From NCBI GenBank assembly GCA_030600545.1, contig JAUVLV010000012.1, positions 1-55,010 on the forward strand: a stretch of 55,010 bases of DNA. The letters run 5' to 3'. Of the stretch, positions 8,586 through 17,677 are shown in pieces. The notes beneath the pieces were generated by a model that saw nothing but the letters and a program-made list of their open reading frames with translations, did no database searches and was not told where the DNA came from. The stretch's first letter is position 1. Each line of letters opens with the position of its first letter. This DNA comes from Candidatus Aegiribacteria sp. (GTDB lineage Bacteria > Fermentibacterota > Fermentibacteria > Fermentibacterales > JCC-6). Made by a program: the position numbers and the translations under genes.

Positions 8586-10778
8586 TCAGAAATTGCTAAC
8601 ATGCTGTTCAATTTTTATATCCGGAATATCTACGATATTGATCTTGAAGTAGAATCCACTATCCACATCGGATATATGTCTTACAAATACAGCTTCCCAG
8701 CAGTGAAGGTTGCGCCTCAGTGTATAACTCTGATTGATGAAGTCTTCATTCATTGCATCGTAATAGGCACTGTATTCAATCGACCAGCCTGGTGTCAGGT
8801 CAAGTGAAGCGGAGAATCGGAGTTTGCTGATGCTCTCCGTATCGTTAAGACCATGCCTGTAATAATGGCTGAGTACTATTCTGAGAGGCATACCAAGCCT
8901 TGTAGTACCTGAATCGGGGAGAAGGGTTCTGTCGTATCCGGATAGTCGCAGGCTTGAGGATACAGAAAGGTTGGTAAGTTCATTCTCGTACAGGTCCCAG
9001 CTTCCATTACCGTTAACGCTGAATTGCGAAAGGGGTGATATGTCCAGGTTCGCCGAAAGAGGGGAAAAGGGGTGTTCTTTGTCTTCCAGATTCGCAGATG
9101 TGGAAAAACTGAGTGATGCTATGTCGAAACGGGTAATTCTGTTACGATCTGACAGTTTTCCCTCGAGTCTGTTCATAAGGGTGAATGAGATGATCCGCCT
9201 GGAAGAGGGAAGGCTGAAATCGGAAAAGTAATAGTATTCGGATCGCGCTGAGTCGGAGTTCATAATGCCGCTTCTGTTTAAATACCTGTCGGGAGCCCAC
9301 TGCAGGGATATGCTGGGAGTGATCGTGTGTCTGAGTGCGTTAAGGCCGAAGATCCTGGTAGAGAAGATACCGTAAATATCTGTTGAGATAGACAGGTTAG
9401 CGGATCCCTGAAGCCACCAAGGGAGGTTGCTGTCGTTCCTGTCCCGGTCATACATGGTGCCGGTGCAGTGGATCGATGGAGCAACCGAAAGCCACCCCAG
9501 TAACCTGCTGGAACCGGTTAACCCGGAGGTAAGTTTCAGAGCGGAGTTCGTGGCTCTAAATTCTTCCATTCTTCTATCCATTGAGAGGTAATGAGCGCTT
9601 GCATTCCAGTAGATGGAATGCCACGGACGGACAAGTGAAGGGTCTGAAGGTGATCTGAAAAGGGGAGAGGAAGGGAGTGAGAGCCTGATATCAGGAATTT
9701 CTTGATTGGATTCAACCTCACCGGGGATAGTATCTGGATTTGTGTTAAGGTATTTTGTTCTGTTCATTACAGCCTGGAAGCTCATTCTGCCGAAGTACCT
9801 GTTCACACTTACCCAGGAATACAATTCTCCAGTCATACGATCCTCTGGATTCTGTTGCGTTTCTTCAAGATAAGAATTGTCACTTAGAAACTCTCCCTGA
9901 ATCCTCACAGTAGTTCCATCGGCAAAATCATGCAGATGGTTGCCAAATGCCATCCATCTGTCGCGGTGGGTTTGAAATTCCCTTCTCCACTCGGTTCGCA
10001 GATTTCCATTGCATATATACCTGACCCGGTGTCTTTCACCCGCTGCCAGTACGAACCTTGTTTTCTCCATGATGTCACCATGTATCCAGAGATCGGAGTA
10101 ATCGGAGAAAGCAAAGTAATATCCCATTTCTCGAAGGTACCTGCCATCCATACTGGTCTGACCTAATTTTGGCAGGGTAAAACCGGACTGGCGCCCGCGC
10201 CTGATTGGAAACACCCAGTATGGAAAGTAGAATACAGGAGTGTTTTCAATGTACAGGTAGACAGGTCTGGCAATGGCTTTATCATCAGGGAAAACCTTCA
10301 TTACAGGACAGTAAAAATAGTAATGAGTGCTGTCCGCATCACATGTTGTGAATCTGGCATCAACGATGTTGAATTCGTTACGACCGATCCTTGTTATCGT
10401 AGCTCCCGTATAGAATCCGAAATCGTACTCTGAAGCTGCGTTCAGTATTCGTCCCTTACGAGTCGAAATGCTGTATATCATCCCGTTGCCCGTTATTGAC
10501 TCTCCACGATCGAACAGCTCGGATTCACCTCTGGCAGTAATGATCTCATCATCCCCGGAGTATTCCACGGTATCCGATTCCAGAGTCATATCCCGGTAAT
10601 CAAGAGATGCTGATCCGATAAGTATCAGATCGCTGTTATCCGGGTAGAAAACCAAAGAATCAGCGGAGTAAGCGATTATTTCAAGCGTTTGTGATGTGAG
10701 AGTGGAATCCCTTGAAGTACTGTCAGCTCCTGCGGTGTCAGCCGCAAATAGTACTGCAAGGATCAGGATAGATGTCAT
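8586..10778 (-). CDS. lptD: LPS-assembly outer-membrane protein LptD (OstA/Imp family)
   Basis: LptD is the beta-barrel through which LPS reaches the outer leaflet. The 730-residue product has a signal peptide (TSILILAVLFAADTAGA). An OstA/LptA-like jellyroll follows (about 30-150), with motifs such as ADSLVFYPDNSDLILIG, DYRDMTLESDTVEY and ITGNGMIYSISTRKGRI. The segment YLYIENTPVFYFPYWVFPI is characteristic of LptD just before the barrel, and the rest is alternating barrel strands. The ATG at 10778 overlaps the stop of the ROK gene (ATGA), implying translational coupling; a longer reading to 10868 is less likely because it would precede the signal peptide. It supports a true LPS-bearing outer membrane, in line with the heptose genes at 17678-19145. 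Confidence 0.88.
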   Translation of the reverse strand: MTSILILAVLFAADTAGADSTSRDSTLTSQTLEIIAYSADSLVFYPDNSDLILIGSASLDYRDMTLESDTVEYSGDDEIITARGESELFDRGESITGNGMIYSISTRKGRILNAASEYDFGFYTGATITRIGRNEFNIVDARFTTCDADSTHYYFYCPVMKVFPDDKAIARPVYLYIENTPVFYFPYWVFPIRRGRQSGFTLPKLGQTSMDGRYLREMGYYFAFSDYSDLWIHGDIMEKTRFVLAAGERHRVRYICNGNLRTEWRREFQTHRDRWMAFGNHLHDFADGTTVRIQGEFLSDNSYLEETQQNPEDRMTGELYSWVSVNRYFGRMSFQAVMNRTKYLNTNPDTIPGEVESNQEIPDIRLSLPSSPLFRSPSDPSLVRPWHSIYWNASAHYLSMDRRMEEFRATNSALKLTSGLTGSSRLLGWLSVAPSIHCTGTMYDRDRNDSNLPWWLQGSANLSISTDIYGIFSTRIFGLNALRHTITPSISLQWAPDRYLNRSGIMNSDSARSEYYYFSDFSLPSSRRIISFTLMNRLEGKLSDRNRITRFDIASLSFSTSANLEDKEHPFSPLSANLDISPLSQFSVNGNGSWDLYENELTNLSVSSSLRLSGYDRTLLPDSGTTRLGMPLRIVLSHYYRHGLNDTESISKLRFSASLDLTPGWSIEYSAYYDAMNEDFINQSYTLRRNLHCWEAVFVRHISDVDSGFYFKINIVDIPDIKIEQHVSNF

Positions 10779-11689
10779 CCTGTTCGATTTCTTCCCATAA
10801 TGGCAGCTCCCTCCGCTCCAGCCTCGGAACAGGACGGAAGCACATTCACGTTCCATTCGCAGTTGCATCTTCTGTGAAATTCCGATTCAGCGTCTTCAAG
10901 GAAGAATTTCGATGCTCCCATGAGTCCTCCGGCAAGGTAAACACCGGCCGGACTGAAGCAATGATACAGATTGGCGAGGCCTATACCGAGCCATGTTCCG
11001 AATTCCTCGTAAGCTTTAAGTGCCGGAACCTTATTCATGGAAGCCAGAAGGGCTATCTCCTTCGGAGTATGATGCGTAGTTTCGTTGGTGTGCTTATTGT
11101 AGTAATCGCTCAAGGCTGCTGATGCCGCGTACCTTTCCCAGCATCCCCTTGATCCGCAGGGGCACGTTATTCCCGATGCTTCTACTGTCATATGGCCGAA
11201 TTCACCAGCGTAGCCCGTACCGTAAACAATAGTGCCGTCCTGTACAATAGTTCCTCCTATACCGGTTCCAACGGTAATCATAAGCCAGAGTCCTTCGGAA
11301 GGTATACGGGATAATTCTATAGCCTGCAATGCGAAGACGTTGCAGTCGTTATCGATAACCACGGGACACTTCAGTATATCCGAAAGCTTTTCCCGCAGCG
11401 GGTAATCGTTCCATCCAGCGAGGTTTGGAGAAAAAATGAGCAGGCCATCCTTAGTGTTCACCAGGCCGGCTATACCTGCGCCAGCGCAAAGGGGTACTCC
11501 ACCGACCTTTGACACAACCTTTCCTATTCTCCGTAGAAGTGAATCCGGCCCGGAGGAAGGGTCGGTTTTCAGTGATTCTACCTTTTCGAAGCCGCCTGGT
11601 TTAAGATACCCGAGGATAGTCGTGGTTCCGCCGATATCAATTCCCCATTGCTTCCCACAACGATTACTCAATGCTGACGATTTCCCCAT
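10775..11689 (-). CDS. ROK-family sugar kinase (glucokinase-like)
   Basis: A 304-residue ROK kinase. The N-terminal phosphate loop is GIDIGGTTTILGYL, the catalytic-site Asp lies in VIDNDCN, the GTGIGG loop binds ATP, and EFGHMTV is followed by the ROK zinc motif CPCGSRGCWE. ROK enzymes phosphorylate glucose or related hexoses/hexosamines at the expense of ATP; the exact substrate cannot be read from sequence. The gene overlaps both the preceding lipoprotein gene (26 bases) and the following lptD (4 bases), so it is in the middle of a coupled operon. A TTG start about 18 bases downstream is an alternative to ATG 11689. Confidence 0.88.
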   Translation of the reverse strand: MGKSSALSNRCGKQWGIDIGGTTTILGYLKPGGFEKVESLKTDPSSGPDSLLRRIGKVVSKVGGVPLCAGAGIAGLVNTKDGLLIFSPNLAGWNDYPLREKLSDILKCPVVIDNDCNVFALQAIELSRIPSEGLWLMITVGTGIGGTIVQDGTIVYGTGYAGEFGHMTVEASGITCPCGSRGCWERYAASAALSDYYNKHTNETTHHTPKEIALLASMNKVPALKAYEEFGTWLGIGLANLYHCFSPAGVYLAGGLMGASKFFLEDAESEFHRRCNCEWNVNVLPSCSEAGAEGAAIMGRNRTG

Positions 11690-13343
11690 CGATCACCTTA
11701 ACCAGCGGGAATGCGGAACGGGGGATCGATACACTCCCAAGGGTACACATTCCTGTTGCACCGAAGTAAATGTTCAGGTTATCAAGATAGTTTTCGAGGG
11801 ATGATCTGGAAGGAACAGATCCTTCCCATGCATTTAATACTATTTTTGCCGTATCGTATCCCTGAGCCGCAAGCATTGTGGGCATTGTATCGTATTCCCG
11901 TTCGTAGAAATAGGAAAACCTCGCTGTTGCGGGATTCATGGAACCGGAACCGAATGAAACCGGGAATACCGAACCTTCAACGTATTCGCCGCCCTGTTCC
12001 AGGAGTATATCATCGTCCCATCCGGACGATCCGAACAGCTGGGATTCAACACGGTAGAATCTCAACTGAGGAGCAAGCTGTATGGCATCCCATGCATCCA
12101 CCGGTAAGAATATCCCGTCCGGATGCAGGTACTTGATAGCGTTTATCTGGTCTTTAAAATCGGTTGCTCCCGATTCGTAACCCTCCATACCCACAATCTC
12201 TCCGCCCAGTTCAAGTACTACCGAACTGAACTGATCAGCGTTGGCAACCGATTCCGATGTGAATTCATGTATTATTGCAAGCCTTGAGCAGCCGGCTTTT
12301 CGTACCGCGTATTCAGCTACGGCAGCCGCATCGTCACCCTGTGAGACAACCAGCCTGTGAACGTAATCGCCGTATTTATCGAGATCGGAGGAAGTTGCAG
12401 CAGGTGTTATCATGGGAAGTGACCATCTTTGCGCCAGAGGAGCTGCGATTTCAGCTTTTCTGCTTGTAAGTGGTCCGATAACAGCCAGGCATAAAGGATT
12501 AGAACCCAGTGAGTTCATGATCTCTTCAACGCCGGTACTCTCATCGGAGCAGTCAAAGGAGACTATTTCAGGTCCCGAGCTGAAAAGCCCGGAAGCTCTG
12601 TCAAAGGCAAGGATAACACCGGACTGTACCCTTTCAGCGTACGAAGAGCCCTCTCCTGTCAGGGGGAGGACAAGAGCAACGAAACCTTCTTCACCGGTGA
12701 TAATTTCCGGTCTTCCGTATCTATCGTGAGCATCGGGAAAGAGCCTGTCGATTTGCATCCCTGTGAGAACAGCCTTTTCGTTGTTTCCCTCAATCGCATA
12801 TCTTTTTTCGAGCTCCAGAAGGAAAAACACCTCAACCCATCCCGTTGCCGGTTCGGTTGTAAGGTAATCCATATCCACTTTTTCCAGAGTGGAACGTATC
12901 ATTTCAATTGCAAATTCTGATTCATCCCGGTCGAGATTATCCTGTTGCATGGCTGAAAGTGTTTCTATAGCGTTTCTGAAAGATCCTCTCTCTATTTCCA
13001 CCTGAGATATAAACAGCATGGAACTGGCTTTACCATGTGAATCGGTGGCTGAATTAAGAGCGTGCGACGCTGCTTCCGCTGCTTCCTCAAGACGACCTAT
13101 AGCGAAGAGAGCTTTTCCTTTTCCAAGCTGCCATGATGAATAGAGAGGATTCTCAGGAAATTCCTCGATAGCTCTGGAGTAATACCTCAGAGCTTCCGGT
13201 ACATTTCCTGAACCGTAAGCGTTCTCTGCCAGGGCTGTAAGACCTTCAGGTGAATCATCGTCCGTAACAGGTCCGCATCCCTGCGTGAAGCTCAGAAGAA
13301 GGATCAGTACTACAATCGGTGAAAAGTAATAACAGTTCTTCAA
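11664..13343 (-). CDS. TPR plus periplasmic-binding-fold lipoprotein (LpoA-like)
   Basis: About 559 residues. The N terminus is a lipoprotein-type signal ending near Cys23 (SFTQGC, an imperfect lipobox). Residues 35-180 are TPR-like helical repeats (NAYGSGNVPEALRYYSRAIEEFP). Residues 220-555 form a type I periplasmic binding domain related to branched-chain amino acid receptors (GFVALVLPLTGEGSSYAERVQSG, AVIGPLTSRK, ITPAATSSDLDKYG). This TPR-plus-PBP arrangement is that of LpoA, the outer-membrane activator of peptidoglycan synthases, which suggests a cell-wall role rather than amino acid uptake; no transporter genes are adjacent. The TTG at 13343 is chosen because GGAGGTG precedes it by 6 bases. 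A terminator of the upstream gene separates it from ppiC. Confidence 0.78.
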   Translation of the reverse strand: MKNCYYFSPIVVLILLLSFTQGCGPVTDDDSPEGLTALAENAYGSGNVPEALRYYSRAIEEFPENPLYSSWQLGKGKALFAIGRLEEAAEAASHALNSATDSHGKASSMLFISQVEIERGSFRNAIETLSAMQQDNLDRDESEFAIEMIRSTLEKVDMDYLTTEPATGWVEVFFLLELEKRYAIEGNNEKAVLTGMQIDRLFPDAHDRYGRPEIITGEEGFVALVLPLTGEGSSYAERVQSGVILAFDRASGLFSSGPEIVSFDCSDESTGVEEIMNSLGSNPLCLAVIGPLTSRKAEIAAPLAQRWSLPMITPAATSSDLDKYGDYVHRLVVSQGDDAAAVAEYAVRKAGCSRLAIIHEFTSESVANADQFSSVVLELGGEIVGMEGYESGATDFKDQINAIKYLHPDGIFLPVDAWDAIQLAPQLRFYRVESQLFGSSGWDDDILLEQGGEYVEGSVFPVSFGSGSMNPATARFSYFYEREYDTMPTMLAAQGYDTAKIVLNAWEGSVPSRSSLENYLDNLNIYFGATGMCTLGSVSIPRSAFPLVKVIDGEIVSIE

Positions 13344-13413
13344 TAAACACCTCCAGTATTCGGTAAATATAAAGCGAATATGAGTCACACAGCGAATATG
13401 GAAAAGGGCAAAG

Positions 13414-13438
13414 AAAAACCCGGGGATAGATCCCCGGG
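13414..13438 (-). terminator. Rho-independent terminator after the PpiC lipoprotein gene
   Basis: On the minus strand, a perfect 9-bp stem (CCCGGGGAT/ATCCCCGGG, 13419-13438) with a two-base turn is followed by five T residues. It begins about 20 bases beyond the stop of the foldase gene. Confidence 0.9.
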
Positions 13439-13458
13439 CTCAATTGAAATGGAAATTA

Positions 13459-14703
13459 CTACTCTCCCGAAGATTCCGTATTACCTTCTTCGATCTCAGA
13501 AATCGTTTCAATGAACAGACTTTCTGGAGGGGTGCCCATGTTTTCGATCATCCACTGGGCATCATCAACAAAATCCGATTCGGGATAGTTATCTATCAGC
13601 TTCTGGAAAGCTATGGTCGCTCTGTCATAATTGCCCATGTATTCCGAAAGCGTAAACCCTATGAGGAACTGTGCCTGGTGGGCATTCACATGTTCAGGAA
13701 AACGGTCGATAAACAATCTGTAGTATTCCACCGCTGTTTCCGGGTTCGATTCCATCAGGTTCTGTGCTGACTGGAAGAGTGAATCGGCCGAAATACTTTC
13801 ATCGGGCAGGAAACTATCCTCATTTATTGTTACACCGTAGTTCTCCTTAAGTTCTGGAATAAGAATATCCTGGAAGTATGAATTAATCAATGCAGGTTTT
13901 AGTGTATTCTCAATTGATTCCCTAACCTCTTCAAGGGGACGTGTACCTTCATCTCTCCTATCGGAAACCTTGAAGAAATGGTAGCCCATGACTGTTGAGA
14001 AAGAACCGATGACATCACCGATCTCAGATTCGAACAGTGCTGTTGAAATCGCAGCCTGCTCTCCGAGGTATGGCATGGGAGCGTTGACGGTAATCCAGCC
14101 TATATCGCCACCTGCTGCTTTTGTCGGTTCATGTTCACTGTAAGTTTCCACTACCGATTCGAATGATTCCCCAGCCTCAAGAGCTTCAGTTATGGAAACT
14201 GTATCTTCAGGCGATGTGATCAACACCTGAGAAACTTTAACCTGGGCTTCCTGACGATAGATATCGTTTACATGATCGTTGTAGTAAGCCAGAACATCTT
14301 CTTCAGGTATTACAACCGCATCCACTACTTCCTGCTGGTAATAGGTCTGTATTAGAGCTCTTTCTCTGGCTGTATCAACCTGCTGCATGGCAAGTTCCAC
14401 CTGTGCAACTACAAATGAGTCTTCCTCCATGCCAAGATTCTTTGCTTCAAGCAGCAGCAGTTCCCTCTCGATAATATGGTTCAGGAGAAGCCTTTTACCC
14501 TCGGTGGATTCAAAGGATGCTCTCTGGTAAGGGGGTATCATTTCAAGTTCTTTGTTAATCATGTTCTCTGTGATCCGGACTTCACCAACAGTGGCCATAA
14601 CCTCGGATGTATCGGCGTCACCAGTGCGGTTTACAGTTTCCTGTGTGCCGCATGCGCCTATGGCAAGAATCATTATTGATGTAAGCAAAAATACAATCCT
14701 CAT
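13459..14703 (-). CDS. Parvulin-type peptidyl-prolyl isomerase lipoprotein with TPR tail
   Basis: 414 residues. A lipoprotein signal ends at Cys18 (LAIGAC). A SurA/PrsA-like N-terminal chaperone domain follows (about 30-150). The parvulin domain (about 155-260) shows VKVSQVLITSP, GGDIGWITVNAPMPYLGEQ, FESEIGDVIGSFSTVMGYHFFKV. The C-terminal 110 residues are TPR-like (AVEYYRLFIDRFPEHVNAHQAQF). Such proteins speed proline isomerisation and escort outer-membrane or secreted proteins through the periplasm; lptD, a typical SurA client, is nearby. The fused TPR end is not part of the usual SurA or PrsA layout and may bind a partner. The gene is preceded by rpoZ (38-base gap) and followed by a terminator. 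Confidence 0.87.
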   Translation of the reverse strand: MRIVFLLTSIMILAIGACGTQETVNRTGDADTSEVMATVGEVRITENMINKELEMIPPYQRASFESTEGKRLLLNHIIERELLLLEAKNLGMEEDSFVVAQVELAMQQVDTARERALIQTYYQQEVVDAVVIPEEDVLAYYNDHVNDIYRQEAQVKVSQVLITSPEDTVSITEALEAGESFESVVETYSEHEPTKAAGGDIGWITVNAPMPYLGEQAAISTALFESEIGDVIGSFSTVMGYHFFKVSDRRDEGTRPLEEVRESIENTLKPALINSYFQDILIPELKENYGVTINEDSFLPDESISADSLFQSAQNLMESNPETAVEYYRLFIDRFPEHVNAHQAQFLIGFTLSEYMGNYDRATIAFQKLIDNYPESDFVDDAQWMIENMGTPPESLFIETISEIEEGNTESSGE

Positions 14704-14741
14704 GAATACTATTTCCTTTCCGTGAAATTAATAAGTAACTG

Positions 14742-14954
14742 TTATTTATCCTCAGCCAGAGAGAACAGAATTTTCTTTTCGGCGATCTCTTCCATGGCTG
14801 TCTGAATTGGTTTTCTCTTAGGGTTTTTAATATCGACCAGAGCTGGAGCACCCGATCTGATTTTTCTTACCCGTTTTGATATGGCAAGAGCAAGAAGATA
14901 CTGATTATCCGTCTGTTCACCCATAATGTCAATTTCTTTGTATGTATTTGGCAT
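14742..14954 (-). CDS. rpoZ: RNA polymerase omega subunit
   Basis: A 70-residue protein with the omega/Rpb6 pattern: DNQYLLALAISKRVRKIRSG then PKRKPIQTAMEEIAEKKI. Omega stabilises the beta-prime subunit and can take part in ppGpp binding. GGAGGT lies 5 bases before the ATG at 14954; an internal ATG (MGEQ) is a weaker choice. It sits between an unknown envelope protein gene and the PpiC lipoprotein gene, probably in one transcript. Confidence 0.85.
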   Translation of the reverse strand: MPNTYKEIDIMGEQTDNQYLLALAISKRVRKIRSGAPALVDIKNPKRKPIQTAMEEIAEKKILFSLAEDK

Positions 14955-15059
14955 CTATACCTCCGGCATACTGCAACTAAATAATTGCAGAAACATATCT
15001 GTTTAATTCTATACCCGCTAAAGCGGACAGTGTTCCAGGGATGAATTTCAGCCTGTTGT

Positions 15060-16472
15060 CTAGTCCATTTCTGTGGTGTTGTTTTCCCTGAATTTGGATT
15101 TAACAAAATCCCAGGTTGGTTCATCAAGAAGATCAACTTCCCGCTCATCGATCTGAAGTGTCCCGAGTTCCGACCGATCCCAGTACTTGATTACTGAAAC
15201 ATGGTCATTGGCTCCCGGGGTAGCTCCTCCAGCACGACTGGGGAAGTTCATGGGATGAGTGAAGAAAACTTCAACCCTTGATGTGTCAGGGTCGGCAGTT
15301 GTATATCCTACGAATTTCATGGTTTGAACCAGTATTGAATCACCCCTTGTTCTGGCCGTTCGGCCGTCAGGGTTTTCATAGAAAACGTAAGTTGTATCGG
15401 GAACGATTTCGAAGACGTATTCACCGCCAAGGGGGTCGATCAGCTGGTCTATCCTGACTTCGAGATTTTCCGGGTTCTTGGGTGTTATTACCAACGGGTA
15501 TCTTTGTGCGAGGTAAGCAGCTTCTTCCTCGACCGTACGGATAAGGTTGGCTCTTGAGACTTGAAGCCTTCTCATGTTACCGTATTCGGGGAAGCTGTAC
15601 ACGATCTGGGTTTCGGACCAGTCCGGTTCCATGAAAATGGAATCAGGGTAGTCTTTTTCCACGAAGCCTCCGACTATACCGCCATGCCTGTCGTGATTAG
15701 GACAGGAGATGGAAAATTGACTTCCAAGGGCGAGCTTTGGATCGTATGCGTAAACCGAGTCGTAGTATCCTGCCTGCCAGATGGAGGGGCATACGGCAAC
15801 CACGATAGAGGAGACGGAATCTTTTCTGACCGGTGCAATGATGTTGTTGAAATTCTGAATAACAGAATTCAAGGAGTCCATGGAAGTGACAAGGTTCACC
15901 TCAGTGTCTATCAGTAACTGGGCACTGAAACCGAGTGAATCGTCAAAGAACTCTCCCGCAGACAGGATATCTTCATCATCGTTCTCTACTTCAAATACGG
16001 GATGCTGCGCGATGTATTCTTCCCTGACAACCACGAGGGAATCAAGAGACATGCCATGAAGGTTCTCGCATTCGCTGATCTCCTGTTCGATATCTGAATG
16101 TTCATCCTGCAGTACTTCAAGTTCAGCTTCGATTCCATGGACAGCAGAAGTGCTCCATAGATTCTTCCATTCATTCGGGATAAGAACCTGCCTGGTATGA
16201 CCGCTTCTAAATGAGACTGCAATACTGTCCTCACTTATCGATGTTTCGAAATACCCTTTTTCCTTTGCATAAGTAAGAAGACTATCGAGATCGGGGGCTG
16301 GATTTCCTTCAGTTTCAAACATGTGCTGGATATTTGCCTTAGCAAGTACGCTCATCTGCGAACGACAGAATTCTCTGGGGACCCTGTAGGTCTCGACTCT
16401 CTGGTGAATCCTGAAGATCAGAAAAGCAGCCAGCAATACTATAAGAATTCTTACAGGAATCTTTGATCTCAT
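15060..16472 (-). CDS. Membrane-anchored protein of unknown function (470 aa)
   Basis: I do not recognise this protein. One N-terminal membrane segment (about residues 7-22, IPVRILIVLLAAFLIF) anchors a large soluble domain outside the inner membrane. Residues 75-125 look helical and charged (a short coiled coil: AELEVLQDEHSDIEQEISE). The rest is acidic, with two Cys-containing stretches (AVCPSIW, ISCPNHDRHGG) that resemble the 'cleaned-up C-P-x-x-H' region of pilin-like or secreted proteins, without a clear metal site. GGAGGG precedes the ATG. It lies between YbbR-like and rpoZ genes on the same strand, which hints at an envelope role in a housekeeping operon. Confidence 0.7.
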   Translation of the reverse strand: MRSKIPVRILIVLLAAFLIFRIHQRVETYRVPREFCRSQMSVLAKANIQHMFETEGNPAPDLDSLLTYAKEKGYFETSISEDSIAVSFRSGHTRQVLIPNEWKNLWSTSAVHGIEAELEVLQDEHSDIEQEISECENLHGMSLDSLVVVREEYIAQHPVFEVENDDEDILSAGEFFDDSLGFSAQLLIDTEVNLVTSMDSLNSVIQNFNNIIAPVRKDSVSSIVVAVCPSIWQAGYYDSVYAYDPKLALGSQFSISCPNHDRHGGIVGGFVEKDYPDSIFMEPDWSETQIVYSFPEYGNMRRLQVSRANLIRTVEEEAAYLAQRYPLVITPKNPENLEVRIDQLIDPLGGEYVFEIVPDTTYVFYENPDGRTARTRGDSILVQTMKFVGYTTADPDTSRVEVFFTHPMNFPSRAGGATPGANDHVSVIKYWDRSELGTLQIDEREVDLLDEPTWDFVKSKFRENNTTEMD

Positions 16473-16586
16473 AGATTATCCCTCCAACAACAGATGCAAT
16501 TTGCCTATTTTTTCTAAATTTGCCTTCTCATTAAACAGCAGACTAAATCTACCCATCTTGTTTTGCAAGTGTCAATACATGTCCTG

Positions 16587-17261
16587 CTAATCTAATTCAG
16601 TAATTACCGGTACGGGTTGAGTAAGTTCAGCAGAGACAGAATTTGGAATTATATAAACAACACCCTCGGGTTTTACAATGGTTACATGTTCATCTTCCGT
16701 ACCAGGGGCAACAGGTATAGTATAACAGCTGTCTAATCGACTTACAATGGATTCAGCACCTGTTACCTCAACCTTTGAATCTGATGTTACCTGCCAGTAA
16801 TATCTTTCAGGTATACCTGCGGATGAAACTATTCCCACGGGAAGATTTCTGATGATATTCCGGTCAATGATGAGTTCAATGTTGCCAGGAGTGAATGTTG
16901 TAGCCTCAAGGCTGGAGTACCTGCCTTCCCTGAATACTATGTTGTTTCCCGTGAGTTCTCTGGTTATGAGTATGGGAAAATCCTGGTTCTGATCACCTAA
17001 AGCAATATTCACCTGAATGGCATTGGGGTGTCTTATCAGCTGGTCGCGGAGGACACCACTTCCTTTTCCCGTGAATGTTACCTCAATCGAGTCATAGCTG
17101 ATTTTATTCAATACAATGAAATCCGGGGCGATGGAAGGGGGTAACAGCGGCAGGCTGTAATTGATCTCGAAACGGTTCTCATCCATTGAGAATATCCACA
17201 ACGCTACAGATACGATAACAGCCAGTATCCATTGCCATAGACTGGTCTGATTCCTTATCAT
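16587..17261 (-). CDS. YbbR-like domain membrane protein
   Basis: 224 residues. An N-terminal membrane anchor (WQWILAVIVSVALWIFSM, about 9-26) shows the W..A...S..LW pattern of YbbR/CdaR proteins. Two YbbR-type beta domains of about 85 residues follow (YDSIEVTFTGKGSGVLRD; VEVTGAESIVSRLDS). In Firmicutes CdaR regulates the diadenylate cyclase CdaA, normally encoded just upstream; no CdaA gene is visible here, so the partner is unknown. A CAGGAG site precedes the ATG. It shares a strand with the DUF3467 gene, 30 bases upstream. Confidence 0.8.
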   Translation of the reverse strand: MIRNQTSLWQWILAVIVSVALWIFSMDENRFEINYSLPLLPPSIAPDFIVLNKISYDSIEVTFTGKGSGVLRDQLIRHPNAIQVNIALGDQNQDFPILITRELTGNNIVFREGRYSSLEATTFTPGNIELIIDRNIIRNLPVGIVSSAGIPERYYWQVTSDSKVEVTGAESIVSRLDSCYTIPVAPGTEDEHVTIVKPEGVVYIIPNSVSAELTQPVPVITELD

Positions 17262-17291
17262 GATACTCCTGCCATGGGACGATGTTCCCGC

Positions 17292-17612
17292 TTATTCAGG
17301 TTCGATTTCCTTTTCAGCTGCTGGATTCTGAAAACCGAATGCATTCTGACCATCGATATCCAATTTCCCGAATTTTCCTTCGTACGATTCTATTTGTGAT
17401 TCCAGTGTCTTTACAAGAGCTTTCATCCTGTGCGGTGATACTATTACCCTTGATTTGAGTTTAGCGTTTTTTACTCCGGGTACTATTCTTGCAAAATCGA
17501 GGATGAATTCGGCTCTGGAAGCTGCCACGAAGAAGACATTGCTGTATACTCCATCAATGTCAGCGGCGTCGGCGTTGATTTGAGGCGGTTGTTTCATCAT
17601 CTTTGGTTTCAC
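17292..17612 (-). CDS. DUF3467 family protein
   Basis: A 106-residue protein with the DUF3467 pattern: DGVYSNVFFVAASRAEFILDFA, VIVSPHRMKALVKTLESQI, and an acidic C terminus. The family is small, soluble and widespread, with no firmly established function that I know. The GTG at 17612 is chosen because AAAGGAG lies 5 bases before it; longer readings to 17687 run into the divergent promoter region. The divergent gene at 17678 is a heptose kinase. Confidence 0.82.
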   Translation of the reverse strand: MKPKMMKQPPQINADAADIDGVYSNVFFVAASRAEFILDFARIVPGVKNAKLKSRVIVSPHRMKALVKTLESQIESYEGKFGKLDIDGQNAFGFQNPAAEKEIEPE

Positions 17613-17677
17613 GGCTGCTCCTTTTATTGGTTGCCGGTACAATAGATTATATACCCAATTTCCGGACGGAGGAATTC

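Noticed and set aside
8505-8807. 100-codon plus-strand frame across the lptD end and hup spacer
   Set aside because: It is mostly antisense to lptD and lacks a ribosome site.
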